Source: an uncultured Mollicutes bacterium
Lineage (GTDB): Bacteria; Bacillota_I; Bacilli_A; RFN20; CAG-826
DNA: 64,000 bases
Assembly (NCBI GenBank): GCA_900539595.1
Contig: UQCQ01000002.1
Coordinates: 62,001-126,000 of the forward strand
Direction: 5' to 3'
Part shown: positions 24,191 through 32,902 of the stretch, piece after piece
How positions within the stretch are numbered: position 1 is the first letter of the stretch
How the letters are laid out: each line of letters starts with the position of its first letter
Notes under the pieces: generated by a model
Told to the model about the DNA's origin: nothing
Database searches by the model: none
The model's input: the letters and a program-made list of their open reading frames with translations, nothing else
Translations under genes and position numbers: made by a program

Positions 24191-25674
24191 AAATTCACCT
24201 TTCCGAGGAAGCGGTTTAAACCCGCCTTCCCCTTTTCATCTTTCTTAAAAACGGCGACATTATTCAAAATGCCTCGGCATACGGAAGCAAGGTATTGCTT
24301 CGTAGTCATGCCTTGATTCAATTTTTCGATCATATCCGAGAAAATATCTAAATCCGGATAATGGGAAACAGCTTCTTCCATCGACCAATGCTTCGCGGAT
24401 GCTTCTTCGGCTTCTTTGCTTTGACGAACTAGACGCGCCGGAAGGATAAATAGGCCTGCCGCTTCAATGAGACCAATTCCTTCATGCTTGATGTGGGCGT
24501 ATTCCGGATGGGCGTGGAAAATGCCGTCAGGATAAGTTTCATCGCAGCGATTGTTGCGAAGAATCAGATACATTTGATAGACGCCGTCGACCTTTTTAGC
24601 AAGCGGAGTCACGGTGCTATGTTGCCCGGCTGCATCGCTAGAAAGAATGGAGCATGCGGGATCATCGTAATGACGCCACGCGGCCATGATCGTTTCCGCC
24701 AAATCAAGCAATTCATCGTGAGAAGCCGACGTAATCCGAAGAACCGTGTTATAAAAATCGATTTCTTCCAATTTGCAATGAGGGAAATGAGGGCAGGGGA
24801 TTTCTCGCAAGGCTTTGGCCTTGAATAAAGGCATCTCATGACGCCCCCCTTGGAAATGTTCGTGGTTGAGGATGGATCCGCCGACAATAGGAAGATCGCT
24901 ATTCGAACCGATGAAGAATCCAGGGAATTGATCAAGGAAAGATAAAAGTTTTGATAGAATGCGGCGATTCATCTCCATGGGGACATGCTGATCGAAAAGC
25001 AAAATGCAGTGTTCGTAATAATATCCATAAGGGGAATACTGCAAATACCAATCTTCCTCATCGAGTTTTAAGGGGACGATGCGAATGTTTTCCCTTGCGG
25101 GGCGACGCGCATCGCCTTCAAATCCTAAATTCTCTTTGCAAAGAGCGCAGGCGGGATAACCGCTTGCTTTCGCATGAACGAGTTTAGCGATGTCTTTATT
25201 GTTCTTTTCCGGTTTCGACAAGTTGATGGAAATCTCAAGGTCGGGCCCATCGGAAAACGAAGCGTTGAAAACGATGTTCTTGTCGATTTTAGATTTTTGA
25301 ACGTAATAATTGGCGATGCTAAGACGATAGAGTTCATCCAACGCCAGATCCGGGGAAACAGCGCGGTTTTTTTCAAATTCGCGGCTAACTTCGGAAGGAC
25401 GAGGGGAGACAAGCCCAAAAAGCCAAACGCACTCCCGTTCCGCTTCGTTAGCGTCCATCCCTTCTTTTTCCATAAAATATTGGGAAAAGGCTTCAACATA
25501 ACGATCGGGGAGAGTTTCCGAGGCAATCGCCTTCTCATCCACTTCCCCCTCATAGGGTTGCTGAAGGCCAAAACGTTTCAGCAAAAGGTTTTGGCAATAA
25601 ATCGCGTCGAGAGGGGAAAGGCTAAGATGGGTTTTGGCGTAAAAAAGAAATTCGGCAATGGTCTGACTCAGCAT
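24187..25674 (-). CDS. galT: Galactose-1-phosphate uridylyltransferase, class II
   Basis: 495 aa, matching the long Firmicutes-type GalT rather than the roughly 350-residue enterobacterial form. Transfers UMP from UDP-glucose to galactose-1-phosphate. Seen: YCQNLLLKRFGL near the start, CALCKENLGFEGDARRPARENIR, YSPYGYYYEHCILL, and the active-site region SDLPIVGGSILNHEHFQGG with the histidines expected in class II enzymes. Starts 1 base after the galM stop and overlaps galK. No unusual feature in the frame. Confidence 0.93.
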   Translation of the reverse strand: MLSQTIAEFLFYAKTHLSLSPLDAIYCQNLLLKRFGLQQPYEGEVDEKAIASETLPDRYVEAFSQYFMEKEGMDANEAERECVWLFGLVSPRPSEVSREFEKNRAVSPDLALDELYRLSIANYYVQKSKIDKNIVFNASFSDGPDLEISINLSKPEKNNKDIAKLVHAKASGYPACALCKENLGFEGDARRPARENIRIVPLKLDEEDWYLQYSPYGYYYEHCILLFDQHVPMEMNRRILSKLLSFLDQFPGFFIGSNSDLPIVGGSILNHEHFQGGRHEMPLFKAKALREIPCPHFPHCKLEEIDFYNTVLRITSASHDELLDLAETIMAAWRHYDDPACSILSSDAAGQHSTVTPLAKKVDGVYQMYLILRNNRCDETYPDGIFHAHPEYAHIKHEGIGLIEAAGLFILPARLVRQSKEAEEASAKHWSMEEAVSHYPDLDIFSDMIEKLNQGMTTKQYLASVCRGILNNVAVFKKDEKGKAGLNRFLGKVNL

Positions 25675-25675
25675 G

Positions 25676-26671
25676 TTAGCATCCTTTCTTTTGGTAGAAG
25701 GTGTAGGAAATCATCCGCGACACCCCTTCTCTTTTTTTGGCAATGAGGGAGGAAGGGTCGAGCAAATCGCCAACCGGTTCAAAAGTAATAGCGCTGTGGC
25801 GGATTTCGGTGTCGTTATTTAAAAGGCGTTTTCCTTTTTGCGGATAATTGTCGGTATAAATCTGTAGGGCCGGGGCATCGGTTTCTACGCGCATTCCGAA
25901 TTCTTTCGATTCCAAAACTGCGCTCGGGAAGGCCCCATGATCCAAATAGAAGGCATGGTCGTATCCTTTGGCTTTGGAATTTTTGAGTTCCTCTGCAAAA
26001 AGATCCTTCCCCACTTCTTTGGCGTGGTTGAAATCCATGACGGCATCCACTTTTTGCTTTTTAACCGGCAAAAGGGAGTCGTCGTAAACTTGGAATTCCT
26101 GGCTATGGAGGGCCAAAGTATGATGAAGCACGTCCTTTTTGCCCCCAAGATTCCAATAAAGGTGGGTGGTTGGATTCCAAAGGGTATCCTGCTCGGGGCG
26201 CGCTTCAAAATAAACGTCGAAACGAGGGCGTTTTTCATAAATAAAATAACGGACGCGGAAAGGAATGGTCGCCGGAAATTCGTCCGCGGCTTCTAACGTA
26301 AGGGAGAAAACAACGTCCATCCCTTCTTTTCCATTACGAATCTCGCAATCAAAAAGGCGGAAGGCTGCGTTGAGAGTTCCGCTATGAAGACTCAGCCCTT
26401 CTTCGGTTAAAGGGAGATGGAATTCCTTTTCTCCGATAGAGAAGAGTCCGTCTTTTAATCTTCCTGCAAAAGGGGCAATCGTTTTTCCATAGAAAGAAAC
26501 GCGGTCCGTAATGTAGGCGTCTTTATTCATTGGGCCCGCGTTCATCACTTCCCCTTTATAAAACACCGAATAAACACCCGCCCCAATTTGGGACAAGGTA
26601 ACTTCAAGACCACAGTCGTTGGTCACGGTAAGGAAATTTCCTTTACCATGTGGTTTTAACGTGACTTTCAT
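25676..26671 (-). CDS. galM: Aldose 1-epimerase (mutarotase)
   Basis: 331 aa galactose mutarotase-like beta-sandwich protein that interconverts alpha and beta anomers and supplies alpha-galactose to GalK. Seen: VTLSQIGAGVYSVFYKG, ITDRVSFYGKTIAPFAGRL (the catalytic-site GRxANRI-type strand), LSLHSG with the first active-site His, NPTTHLYWNLGG with the second His, and a C-terminal AITFEPVG carrying the catalytic Glu. Its ATG overlaps the stop of the alcohol dehydrogenase gene by ATGA. Cytoplasmic. Confidence 0.92.
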   Translation of the reverse strand: MKVTLKPHGKGNFLTVTNDCGLEVTLSQIGAGVYSVFYKGEVMNAGPMNKDAYITDRVSFYGKTIAPFAGRLKDGLFSIGEKEFHLPLTEEGLSLHSGTLNAAFRLFDCEIRNGKEGMDVVFSLTLEAADEFPATIPFRVRYFIYEKRPRFDVYFEARPEQDTLWNPTTHLYWNLGGKKDVLHHTLALHSQEFQVYDDSLLPVKKQKVDAVMDFNHAKEVGKDLFAEELKNSKAKGYDHAFYLDHGAFPSAVLESKEFGMRVETDAPALQIYTDNYPQKGKRLLNNDTEIRHSAITFEPVGDLLDPSSLIAKKREGVSRMISYTFYQKKGC

Positions 26672-27870
26672 TGTCCATCTGCCTCCTTAAGCACTTCTTC
26701 CAATTTTTTGGCGTCCCAGAGTTCAGGAACGGGGTAAAGCGGGTTACCCTCTTTGGCCGCATGATCCGCCAATATATCATAATCCCCTTTGGTTACAACG
26801 CCACCAAAATGGGCGGGGATCCCCATCTTTTGATTCATTTCTTCTATCCAGCGAATTACTTCTTCTGCCTTTTCCTTTGGTGTGCCAGCCCCTTTTCTTC
26901 CAAGGGCATCATAAATCGAAGCCAAAGGAGAATAGACCGAAGAGCCATAATGCTTTAAAACAAGGGGCAGCAAAACGGCGTTGGCGTACCCATGGGGAAT
27001 TCCATAATAGCCTCCTAAAGCATGGGCCAAGGCATGGACATAACCCACATAGGCTCGCGTGAAGGCCATCCCCGCTTCAAATGCGGCTTGTTGCATATCG
27101 CGCGCCGCTACTTCGTTTTTGGGATTTTCATAGAAAGAAAGCAAACTATGGTCGATGCGACGAATGGCGGAAAGAGCCATGTTGTTCGTGAAGCGAGTCG
27201 AACTTCTTCCAATATAGGATTCAATCGCGTGGGTCAAGGCATCCATTCCCGTGGAAGCGATAAGCTTGCTGGGGAGAGACATCACAAACTGCGGGTCTAA
27301 AACCGCGAAAGAAGGAACGAGTTTGGGGTCGTCAATTTGGAATTTGTCATGAGTGGCACTATTAACCACTACCGCGGCTAAGGTAGCTTCCGAGCCTGTT
27401 CCTGCCGTCGTAGGAATAGCGAAGAAGAGAGGAATTCTACGATGAACGTGGAGAACCCCCTTAAAGGAAGAAAGGGATTTTTTGGGATAGGCGGAGCGGA
27501 TACCAATGCCTTTCGCGCAGTCCATCGCGCTTCCCCCTCCTAACGCAATCAAGCAGTCGCATCCTTCTTTTTGATACACCTTAAAACCGTCTTCGATACA
27601 GTCAAACGTCGGGTTAGGGACAGCGCCATCGAAACAAATCGGATCTAGCCCCGCATCCTTTAGAACTCGAAGAACCTTTTCGGGGACGCCAAGTTTAGCA
27701 AGACCTTGGTCCGTGACTAGCAAGGGGCGAGACTTCTTTTCTTTTCTAAGCTGATTCGCTAATTCCTGACACGAAGGGAGGACATGGGGCTTTGGGATCC
27801 TTAAAAAGGGCATGGCAATTTTCATGCAGAACTGAACGAATCGATAATGGTTTTTTAATAAGAAATTCAT
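26668..27870 (-). CDS. Iron-containing alcohol dehydrogenase
   Basis: 400 aa group III (Fe-ADH) NAD(P)-dependent dehydrogenase. Seen: the nucleotide-binding LIALGGGSAMDCAKGI, IPTTAGTGSEAT, the metal-ligand motifs MDALTHAIESY (Asp and His), and HALAHALGGYYGIPHGYANA with the further His ligands. The alcohol substrate cannot be told from sequence; butanol, ethanol, propanediol or lactaldehyde-type enzymes share this fold. An N-terminal extension of about 30 residues containing NHYRFVQFCMKIAMPFLRIPKP precedes the usual start and is conserved in related Fe-ADHs. It sits between cls and galM in the operon. A fermentative NAD+ regeneration role is inferred. Confidence 0.9.
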   Translation of the reverse strand: MNFLLKNHYRFVQFCMKIAMPFLRIPKPHVLPSCQELANQLRKEKKSRPLLVTDQGLAKLGVPEKVLRVLKDAGLDPICFDGAVPNPTFDCIEDGFKVYQKEGCDCLIALGGGSAMDCAKGIGIRSAYPKKSLSSFKGVLHVHRRIPLFFAIPTTAGTGSEATLAAVVVNSATHDKFQIDDPKLVPSFAVLDPQFVMSLPSKLIASTGMDALTHAIESYIGRSSTRFTNNMALSAIRRIDHSLLSFYENPKNEVAARDMQQAAFEAGMAFTRAYVGYVHALAHALGGYYGIPHGYANAVLLPLVLKHYGSSVYSPLASIYDALGRKGAGTPKEKAEEVIRWIEEMNQKMGIPAHFGGVVTKGDYDILADHAAKEGNPLYPVPELWDAKKLEEVLKEADGQ

Positions 27871-27885
27871 GAATGTCTCCCTTCT

Positions 27886-29454
27886 CTATAGAATTGGCGA
27901 AATGAGTCGAAGCATGGCCCAATAGCAGCGGTTCCTCTTTTTCCACCTTTTCCATTCTTGAAGCGTCACTTCGTGGGACACATCTATCGTTTGCAAGAAA
28001 TCCTTTTTCATTTGTTGGATGGAAGAGGAATTGAGGAACAAGGTTCCATTCTCCATGTGGAGGAAGAAGGAACGGTAATCCAAATTAATCGTCCCGACGC
28101 TGGCGGCGTTATCGTCGATGACGAACATCTTTTCGTGAACGAATCCCGGGGTATATTCGTAAATTTTCACGCCAGCTTCGAGCAATTTCTCATAATAGGA
28201 GCGGGTTAAATTAAAGACCATCTTTTTGTCAGGAATATGGGGAACAAGCAAACGAACATCTAACCCCTCTTTGGCAGAGAAACAAATCGAATTGATCATT
28301 TCTTCATCCAGGATCAGGTAGGGAGTTGCCATGTAAACACTTTTTTTCGCCCTCGCCATTAGGCCAAGGTACACTCGCTCTCCCACGGCCTCCCGTTGAT
28401 AAGGGATATCCCCATACGGAGCCACAAAGCCGTCATTTTCTGGATATCCGCCGATTTCATCGATGAAGGTTTTGGATGAATAATGGGCTTTATCGATTTC
28501 TAGGCTGGGAAAAAAATAGGTTTTCCAGTTTGCAAGGAACATATAGGTGAAGTTTTCTACCGCTTTGCCTTTGAGCATAATGGCATTGTCTTTCCAATGG
28601 CCAAAGCGATCGATGCGATTGATGTATTCATCAGCGAGGTTGAAGCCCCCGCTAAAAGCGGTGTGGCCGTCGATCACAATCATTTTGCGGTGGTCGCGGT
28701 TATTTAAGCGCACATCCATAAAGGGGCGCCACGGATTGAATTTTCGGCATTCAATGCCTTTTTTTCGAAGACGAGCATCAAAGAAGTCCGGGGCGCATTG
28801 AAGAGAACCCACATCATCATAAATGATGCGGACATCTACCCCTTGGGAAACTTTTTGAATCAAAATCTTTTCGATTCCATCCCACATTTCCCCTTCGCCG
28901 ATGATAAAGAATTCGAGAAAAATATAATGTTTCGCCTTTGCTAATTCTTCCAAGATCACCGGATAGGCTTTATCCACCAAATCAAAATAAAGGGAGGAAG
29001 TCTGCTGGTGGGCGCCGCTACCTGCGGCCAAATCCAAATAACGAACAAGGCCGCAGTAATCTGGCATTTTCTCTTGTAACGCTTCTAACGCCGTCGAGGG
29101 GGAGGCGTTCACGGGACGTTCGAACTTTGCCACCCTCTTCTTTTGGGATTTGGATGTGCTCTTATTGGCCCAAAATACATACATGAGGATTCCGGCGATG
29201 GGGAGAGCAAAAACAGCAAAAAGCCACGTCAATTTATAGGCGTTAGGAGAATCGCTATTGAAAATCGCGATACCAAAAACAATATCGGTAATAAACAAAA
29301 CCAAGGCAGAGAGTAAGGCATAGGTTCCATTGTTCGCATGGAAAGAATAATCCGCCAGCCAAAAGACAAAAACGGACACGCAAACAAATTGGACGAGGAT
29401 TAATAGAAGCACCAATGTTTTGGCCCAAAAGGTCGGTTTCCATAGTTGTTTCAT
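27886..29454 (-). CDS. cls: Cardiolipin synthase (phospholipase D superfamily)
   Basis: 522 aa, the normal bacterial length. Two N-terminal transmembrane helices are followed by two HKD phospholipase D motifs: HRKMIVIDGHTAFSGG and HEKMFVIDDNAASVGTINLD. The enzyme joins two phosphatidylglycerols to cardiolipin and releases glycerol at the membrane. The linker FLEFFIIGEGEMWD before the first motif is typical. Its ATG overlaps the stop of the preceding small unknown gene (29451-29454). Its place within a sugar operon is unusual. Confidence 0.94.
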   Translation of the reverse strand: MKQLWKPTFWAKTLVLLLILVQFVCVSVFVFWLADYSFHANNGTYALLSALVLFITDIVFGIAIFNSDSPNAYKLTWLFAVFALPIAGILMYVFWANKSTSKSQKKRVAKFERPVNASPSTALEALQEKMPDYCGLVRYLDLAAGSGAHQQTSSLYFDLVDKAYPVILEELAKAKHYIFLEFFIIGEGEMWDGIEKILIQKVSQGVDVRIIYDDVGSLQCAPDFFDARLRKKGIECRKFNPWRPFMDVRLNNRDHRKMIVIDGHTAFSGGFNLADEYINRIDRFGHWKDNAIMLKGKAVENFTYMFLANWKTYFFPSLEIDKAHYSSKTFIDEIGGYPENDGFVAPYGDIPYQREAVGERVYLGLMARAKKSVYMATPYLILDEEMINSICFSAKEGLDVRLLVPHIPDKKMVFNLTRSYYEKLLEAGVKIYEYTPGFVHEKMFVIDDNAASVGTINLDYRSFFLHMENGTLFLNSSSIQQMKKDFLQTIDVSHEVTLQEWKRWKKRNRCYWAMLRLISPIL

Positions 29455-30056
29455 CTTTTTGCCCTCGCATAAAAGAGGTGATCACGATATTCCTCACGGT
29501 CGAGGTTCCATGTTTCTAGTAAATAATCCGATGCTTTTTTGATGGCATCCATCGAAGCTTTTTGACGGACTAAATCCCGGAAAGCACGATAATCGGCAGC
29601 GGGGATACGCCCTTGGCGAAAAAAATATTCCACCATATCGAGACGTTCTTGGTATAAAGGCAAAGCTATATCGGCTTCTTGGAGAGGCAAGGGGTTTGGG
29701 GTTAAGGCAAAATACCGTCTCGCCACACGACGACTTAAAGGGTCTAAATAGTGACGTTTCAAGTCTTTTTCACGAAACAACATGATTTTTTCGTGGGGGC
29801 TTCCCTTGGCTTCTTCCGTTAATTTCAGGCAAAACACTTTAGCCTGTCCTTCAGGGAAATCCAATTTGCCATAATCGCAAACAATCTCATTCAAAAACCA
29901 AGGATGGAATTTGTTTCTACTTCTTTCCGTTTTATATGGCAGATGGAAAGGAGTTAAGGGAAACCCATCTTGGTCCAATTCCCGAACAAAAAGCAGCCAC
30001 TCCCCTTCTGGGAAGAGACCGCAGACGATGCAAGAGGAATTGGGAGAATTTACCAT
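29451..30056 (-). CDS. Unknown cytoplasmic protein, 201 aa
   Basis: I do not recognise this protein. Seen: no signal peptide or membrane segment, a first half rich in aromatic residues and prolines (WLLFVRELDQDGFPLTPFHL, PWFLNEIVCDYG) that could be a small beta domain, and a second half of charged helices (YFFRQGRIPAADYRAFRDLVR). Two cysteines lie close together near the start (CIVCG), but no second pair makes a zinc finger. It overlaps cls by four bases, so co-expression with a lipid enzyme is likely. A palindromic promoter lies just upstream. Real gene on length, coupling and composition. Confidence 0.6.
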   Translation of the reverse strand: MVNSPNSSCIVCGLFPEGEWLLFVRELDQDGFPLTPFHLPYKTERSRNKFHPWFLNEIVCDYGKLDFPEGQAKVFCLKLTEEAKGSPHEKIMLFREKDLKRHYLDPLSRRVARRYFALTPNPLPLQEADIALPLYQERLDMVEYFFRQGRIPAADYRAFRDLVRQKASMDAIKKASDYLLETWNLDREEYRDHLFYARAKR

Positions 30057-30061
30057 AACAA

Positions 30062-30080
30062 CTCTTCTATTATAGAAGAG
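30062..30080. promoter_or_regulatory. Palindromic -10 promoter/operator inside the operon
   Basis: CTCTTCTAT-T-ATAGAAGAG, a perfect inverted repeat of 9-base arms around one base. On the minus strand it contains TATAAT, which ends 12 bases before ATG 30056. So it looks like an internal promoter whose -10 is itself an operator. A terminator is unlikely because no T-run follows on either side. Confidence 0.5.
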
Positions 30081-30107
30081 AGGATGGTTTTTGCATATGC
30101 CCCCACA

Positions 30108-31052
30108 TCAAAGTAACGGCAAAATTTCTTTGGAATAATATTTTTTTGTCGAGCCAAAGGGAGTTCCGTCATGGTCCAAATTCTTCGCCCAGTCTTTTAA
30201 ACCCAATATCACGTCCTTCCCTTGTTTTGCCTTAAGCAACCATCCATGGACTTCTAAGAAGTCTTGATGCGCTTGTTCAAAAAGGTCTTCCACGGAAGAA
30301 AGACGTTCTTCTCCGCTGACTGGATCCTTCCAAGCAGAATGGGATTCATTCAATATGTCCAAGGCTTCAAAAGGCTTAAGAGAAGGAGGATAAATCAAAG
30401 AATAAGGCTTCGATTTCGCCCCCAAAAGAGGTTTCAACAAGGCGCGCTTTATCCCCTTTTTGGACCAAAGCAAGCGAGACACCTGGTTATATTCCCGATA
30501 AGACTCTTCAAAAGCCGTCTCTTTTAAAGGAACGGTAGCGGTGTCTTTCCATAGTTTGGAGGCCCAGGCCTGTTGCTTTTTGCTTAGCTGCCCCATCGCC
30601 TTGTCCGGACGGATAAAAAGTCCATCTTTTTTTGCGATGGATTCATCCATCAATGTTTCAAAGAAACCGTGGTAATAGATATAAATTCCCGCGTATTTGC
30701 CGTTTTCATCAAAACCTGTACGATAAAAAACATAAGGGTGGACGATACGGTCTAAGCTAAAATGCATCAAGAGGCCATCCAAATAAGCGAAGAGGAATTC
30801 TCTTTGTTCTCCTTCTGCTTTTTGGGCTTCTGATAGCATCGGCCCATAAACATTTTCAATGGGCGTATGATGCATCAACTCTCCCCAGGGGTTTACGTCC
30901 TTTTTATCTTTCCGGGGACGAAGGGGGTTGGTCCCATAGGCCATGAAAGGATCGGGGCCTTGGGTTCCAGCTAAAACCGCTCCTTCCCAAGGAAGTTCTT
31001 CCTCAGGAAGGTAACGCTTTGCAAAGGTATAATGGGCTAAAATGCCTGGCAT
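30108..31052 (-). CDS. Zinc-dependent phospholipase C-like protein
   Basis: 314 aa. Seen: HYTFAKRYLP at the start, LAGTQGPDPFMAY, MHHTP, then AYLDGLLMHFSLDRIVHPYVFY and HGFFETLMDESIA. This spacing of His and Asp residues in a helical protein matches the zinc-dependent phospholipase C-like family (Zn_dep_PLPC), which can hydrolyse phospholipids. There is no signal peptide, so it is cytoplasmic, unlike the Clostridium toxin; the substrate is unknown. The start codon shares one base with the stop of the upstream symporter gene, so the two are translationally linked. Membrane-lipid enzymes thus occur twice in this operon (with cls). Confidence 0.75.
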   Translation of the reverse strand: MPGILAHYTFAKRYLPEEELPWEGAVLAGTQGPDPFMAYGTNPLRPRKDKKDVNPWGELMHHTPIENVYGPMLSEAQKAEGEQREFLFAYLDGLLMHFSLDRIVHPYVFYRTGFDENGKYAGIYIYYHGFFETLMDESIAKKDGLFIRPDKAMGQLSKKQQAWASKLWKDTATVPLKETAFEESYREYNQVSRLLWSKKGIKRALLKPLLGAKSKPYSLIYPPSLKPFEALDILNESHSAWKDPVSGEERLSSVEDLFEQAHQDFLEVHGWLLKAKQGKDVILGLKDWAKNLDHDGTPFGSTKKYYSKEILPLL

Positions 31053-32479
31053 CAGTCTTCCTGTCCCAAGGCTTCTAAGCCTTTTGCAATCTTGGTTTTC
31101 TCCGTTTTCACATTTTTAACGAAGACAAAGATAATGGTGGAAATAAGCAAGCAAACCATGGCGTAGGCAGGAACAATTCTCCAGGAGAAATTCGGAATAA
31201 GGAGCAAGGATCCTAGCACAATGGGGGTAACGGTTTGAGCCGCCATGGAAGAGGCATAATAATAGCCGGTGAAGGCGCCAATTTTCTTCTTCGAGCAAAG
31301 CTCAACGACCATTGGGAACGAATTGATGTGGACGAGGGACATCCCAAAGCCTTTGGCGGCAAAGACGACATAAACGTAAATTGGCATCGTGCCGTTGGGG
31401 GCGAAAGTGAAGGTCAATATCGTCCAAACCGCGTAAGAAGCTAGCGTCAAAGCAAGACCGCCCCAAAGCGTCCACTTACGTCCGATTTTTGAGGCAATGA
31501 GGCCGCCGAGAACAAAGCCAACGACCGAACAAATGCCGCCAATTAACGTACACATGTTCGTTTTGGCCGTGTCGGTTCCTAAATAAGACATCGCATAGTT
31601 GGCCAAGAAAGTGCTGACGCCATTTTCCGCCATAAACCAGAAGAATTCGGCGCCAAGAATTAGGAAGAGCATGCGACGATTCGCTTTGGAAAGCGGTTGA
31701 TCGTCGTCCACGATTTTTTCTTCAATGGCCGCCATTTCTTCTCCACGGGCCATTTCGTCACGAAGTTCTTCTTCTAGCTTATTTTCTTTAATGGTGAAGA
31801 ACAAAACGAGGGCGCTAGCAACCATCAAGACACTAGCAAGCAAGAATGGAGTTTCGATGACCCAGAGATTGTGATACTGGGGATTGCTCGGATCTTTGAT
31901 GTATTTGGAGACGACAAGGAACATGCCAAGGACTGTTGCGACCGCTCCACCGAAATAGCCCATAACATTGATGAGGCCATTAGCGCGGCTGCGAAGGGGC
32001 TTCGGAGTGATGTCTGGCATCAAGGCGACGGCCGGGTTGCGGTACATCATGCCAAAGAGCAAGACAATGGCCATCATCGAAATGACGCCGATGATGTTAT
32101 TGAGGTGGAATAAAAGTGGGATGAAGGGCATGGCAATGGCACAGACGAAGGTTCCGGTAAGAATGAAGGGCATGCGCTTGCCGATTTTCGTGTGGGTTTT
32201 GTCGGATAAATGGCCAAAGATCGGCATAAGGATCAACGCGGCCAAATTATCCATCGCCATCACGATGCCAACGAGATATTGCACTTGTTTCGATTGGGCG
32301 GGATCGGTGATGTCGTAGCCAAAAGCGCGACAGAACATGTCGCTTAAGAAGGCTGGGCACCAACCATCATAAACCTGCCACATGAGCAGGATTCCGAAGA
32401 AAGCAAAACCAATAAGCATGGTTCGCTTAACATTGAGCTTAAACCCCGTTTCCGGAGCGCCCGAAGTTTGTTTTGTCAT
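31052..32479 (-). CDS. MFS sugar symporter (GPH / sucrose-type)
   Basis: 475 aa with about 12 transmembrane helices. Seen: GHLSDKTHTKIGKRMPF after the second helix, the loop motif of glycoside-pentoside-hexuronide:cation symporters and related sucrose/maltose carriers, and MPDITPKPLRSRANGLINVMG in the middle loop. A charged central loop (KENKLEEELRDEMARGEEM) separates the halves. Likely imports a galactoside, maltoside or sucrose; the substrate is not decided by sequence. It is the first gene of the operon that holds the Leloir genes and malQ, supporting a sugar role. AAGGAG lies 5 bases before ATG. Confidence 0.85.
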   Translation of the reverse strand: MTKQTSGAPETGFKLNVKRTMLIGFAFFGILLMWQVYDGWCPAFLSDMFCRAFGYDITDPAQSKQVQYLVGIVMAMDNLAALILMPIFGHLSDKTHTKIGKRMPFILTGTFVCAIAMPFIPLLFHLNNIIGVISMMAIVLLFGMMYRNPAVALMPDITPKPLRSRANGLINVMGYFGGAVATVLGMFLVVSKYIKDPSNPQYHNLWVIETPFLLASVLMVASALVLFFTIKENKLEEELRDEMARGEEMAAIEEKIVDDDQPLSKANRRMLFLILGAEFFWFMAENGVSTFLANYAMSYLGTDTAKTNMCTLIGGICSVVGFVLGGLIASKIGRKWTLWGGLALTLASYAVWTILTFTFAPNGTMPIYVYVVFAAKGFGMSLVHINSFPMVVELCSKKKIGAFTGYYYASSMAAQTVTPIVLGSLLLIPNFSWRIVPAYAMVCLLISTIIFVFVKNVKTEKTKIAKGLEALGQED

Positions 32480-32503
32480 ATCTACTCCTTATATGGTGTT
32501 TCT

Positions 32504-32531
32504 ATTTTAGGCGATTCTTAATGAAAAGCAA
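32504..32531 (-). promoter_or_regulatory. Promoter of the symporter-gal-malQ-rimO operon
   Basis: On the minus strand TTGCTT (32531-32526), 16-base spacer, TAAAAT (32509-32504). The start would lie about 20 bases before ATG 32479, with AAGGAG between. Confidence 0.5.
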
Positions 32532-32562
32532 TCAAAGAGGCGAAGAATAGGCACTTTCTAAA

Positions 32563-32586
32563 AATTGTTATATTATATTAACAATT
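32563..32586. promoter_or_regulatory. Hyphenated dyad operator before the HMA gene
   Basis: AATTGTTA, 8 bases (TATTATAT), TAACAATT: perfect 8-base arms overlapping the likely -10 region (TATATT). An AT-rich dyad of this size suits a metal-responsive ArsR- or MarR-type repressor. The regulator is not in the window. GGAAGG precedes ATG 32604. Confidence 0.5.
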
Positions 32587-32603
32587 AGGAAGGAAGTTCT
32601 TTT

Positions 32604-32897
32604 ATGTTCCAAATCAAGTTATCTATCGACGGAATGCGTTGTGGTCAGTGTGAGGCCCATGTGAAAAGGCAGCTTGAAACGATAGATGGGGCTTTGTCGA
32701 TAAAGGCTTCTCACGTCAAAAACGAAGTCACAATTCTCTCTCCTCGTTCTATTAACAGGGAAGAATTCGAGCAGGCCCTTGCTTCTTCTGGGTATCGAAT
32801 CGAAGGATATCAAGCAGAAGAAAAAATAAGCCGCGGCTTCTTTTACAAGAAAAAAGAGGCCAAATATTTAGCCTCTAAAAATAAGTCCGTCTACTGA
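32604..32897 (+). CDS. Heavy-metal-associated (HMA) domain protein
   Basis: 97 aa. Residues 1-70 form an HMA/CopZ-like ferredoxin-like domain with the metal motif GMRCGQCEAHV (MxCxxC). The usual beta-alpha-beta spacing to SYxI is present (SSGYRIEGY). CopZ-type proteins carry Cu(I) to an efflux P-type ATPase or to a repressor. No such ATPase is in the window. The C-terminal 25 residues are lysine-rich and encoded by the antisense of a terminator hairpin, so the tail may be of recent origin. A dyad operator lies upstream, as expected for metal control. Single gene. Confidence 0.82.
   Translation: MFQIKLSIDGMRCGQCEAHVKRQLETIDGALSIKASHVKNEVTILSPRSINREEFEQALASSGYRIEGYQAEEKISRGFFYKKKEAKYLASKNKSVY
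32849..32876 (-). terminator. Terminator of the Wzy-like gene, inside the HMA gene 3' end
   Basis: On the minus strand AGAGGC, a 10-base loop, GCCTCT, then TTTTTT. It begins about 27 bases after the minus-strand stop and lies within the last codons of the convergent HMA gene. Confidence 0.75.
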
Positions 32898-32902
32898 TTC
32901 TT

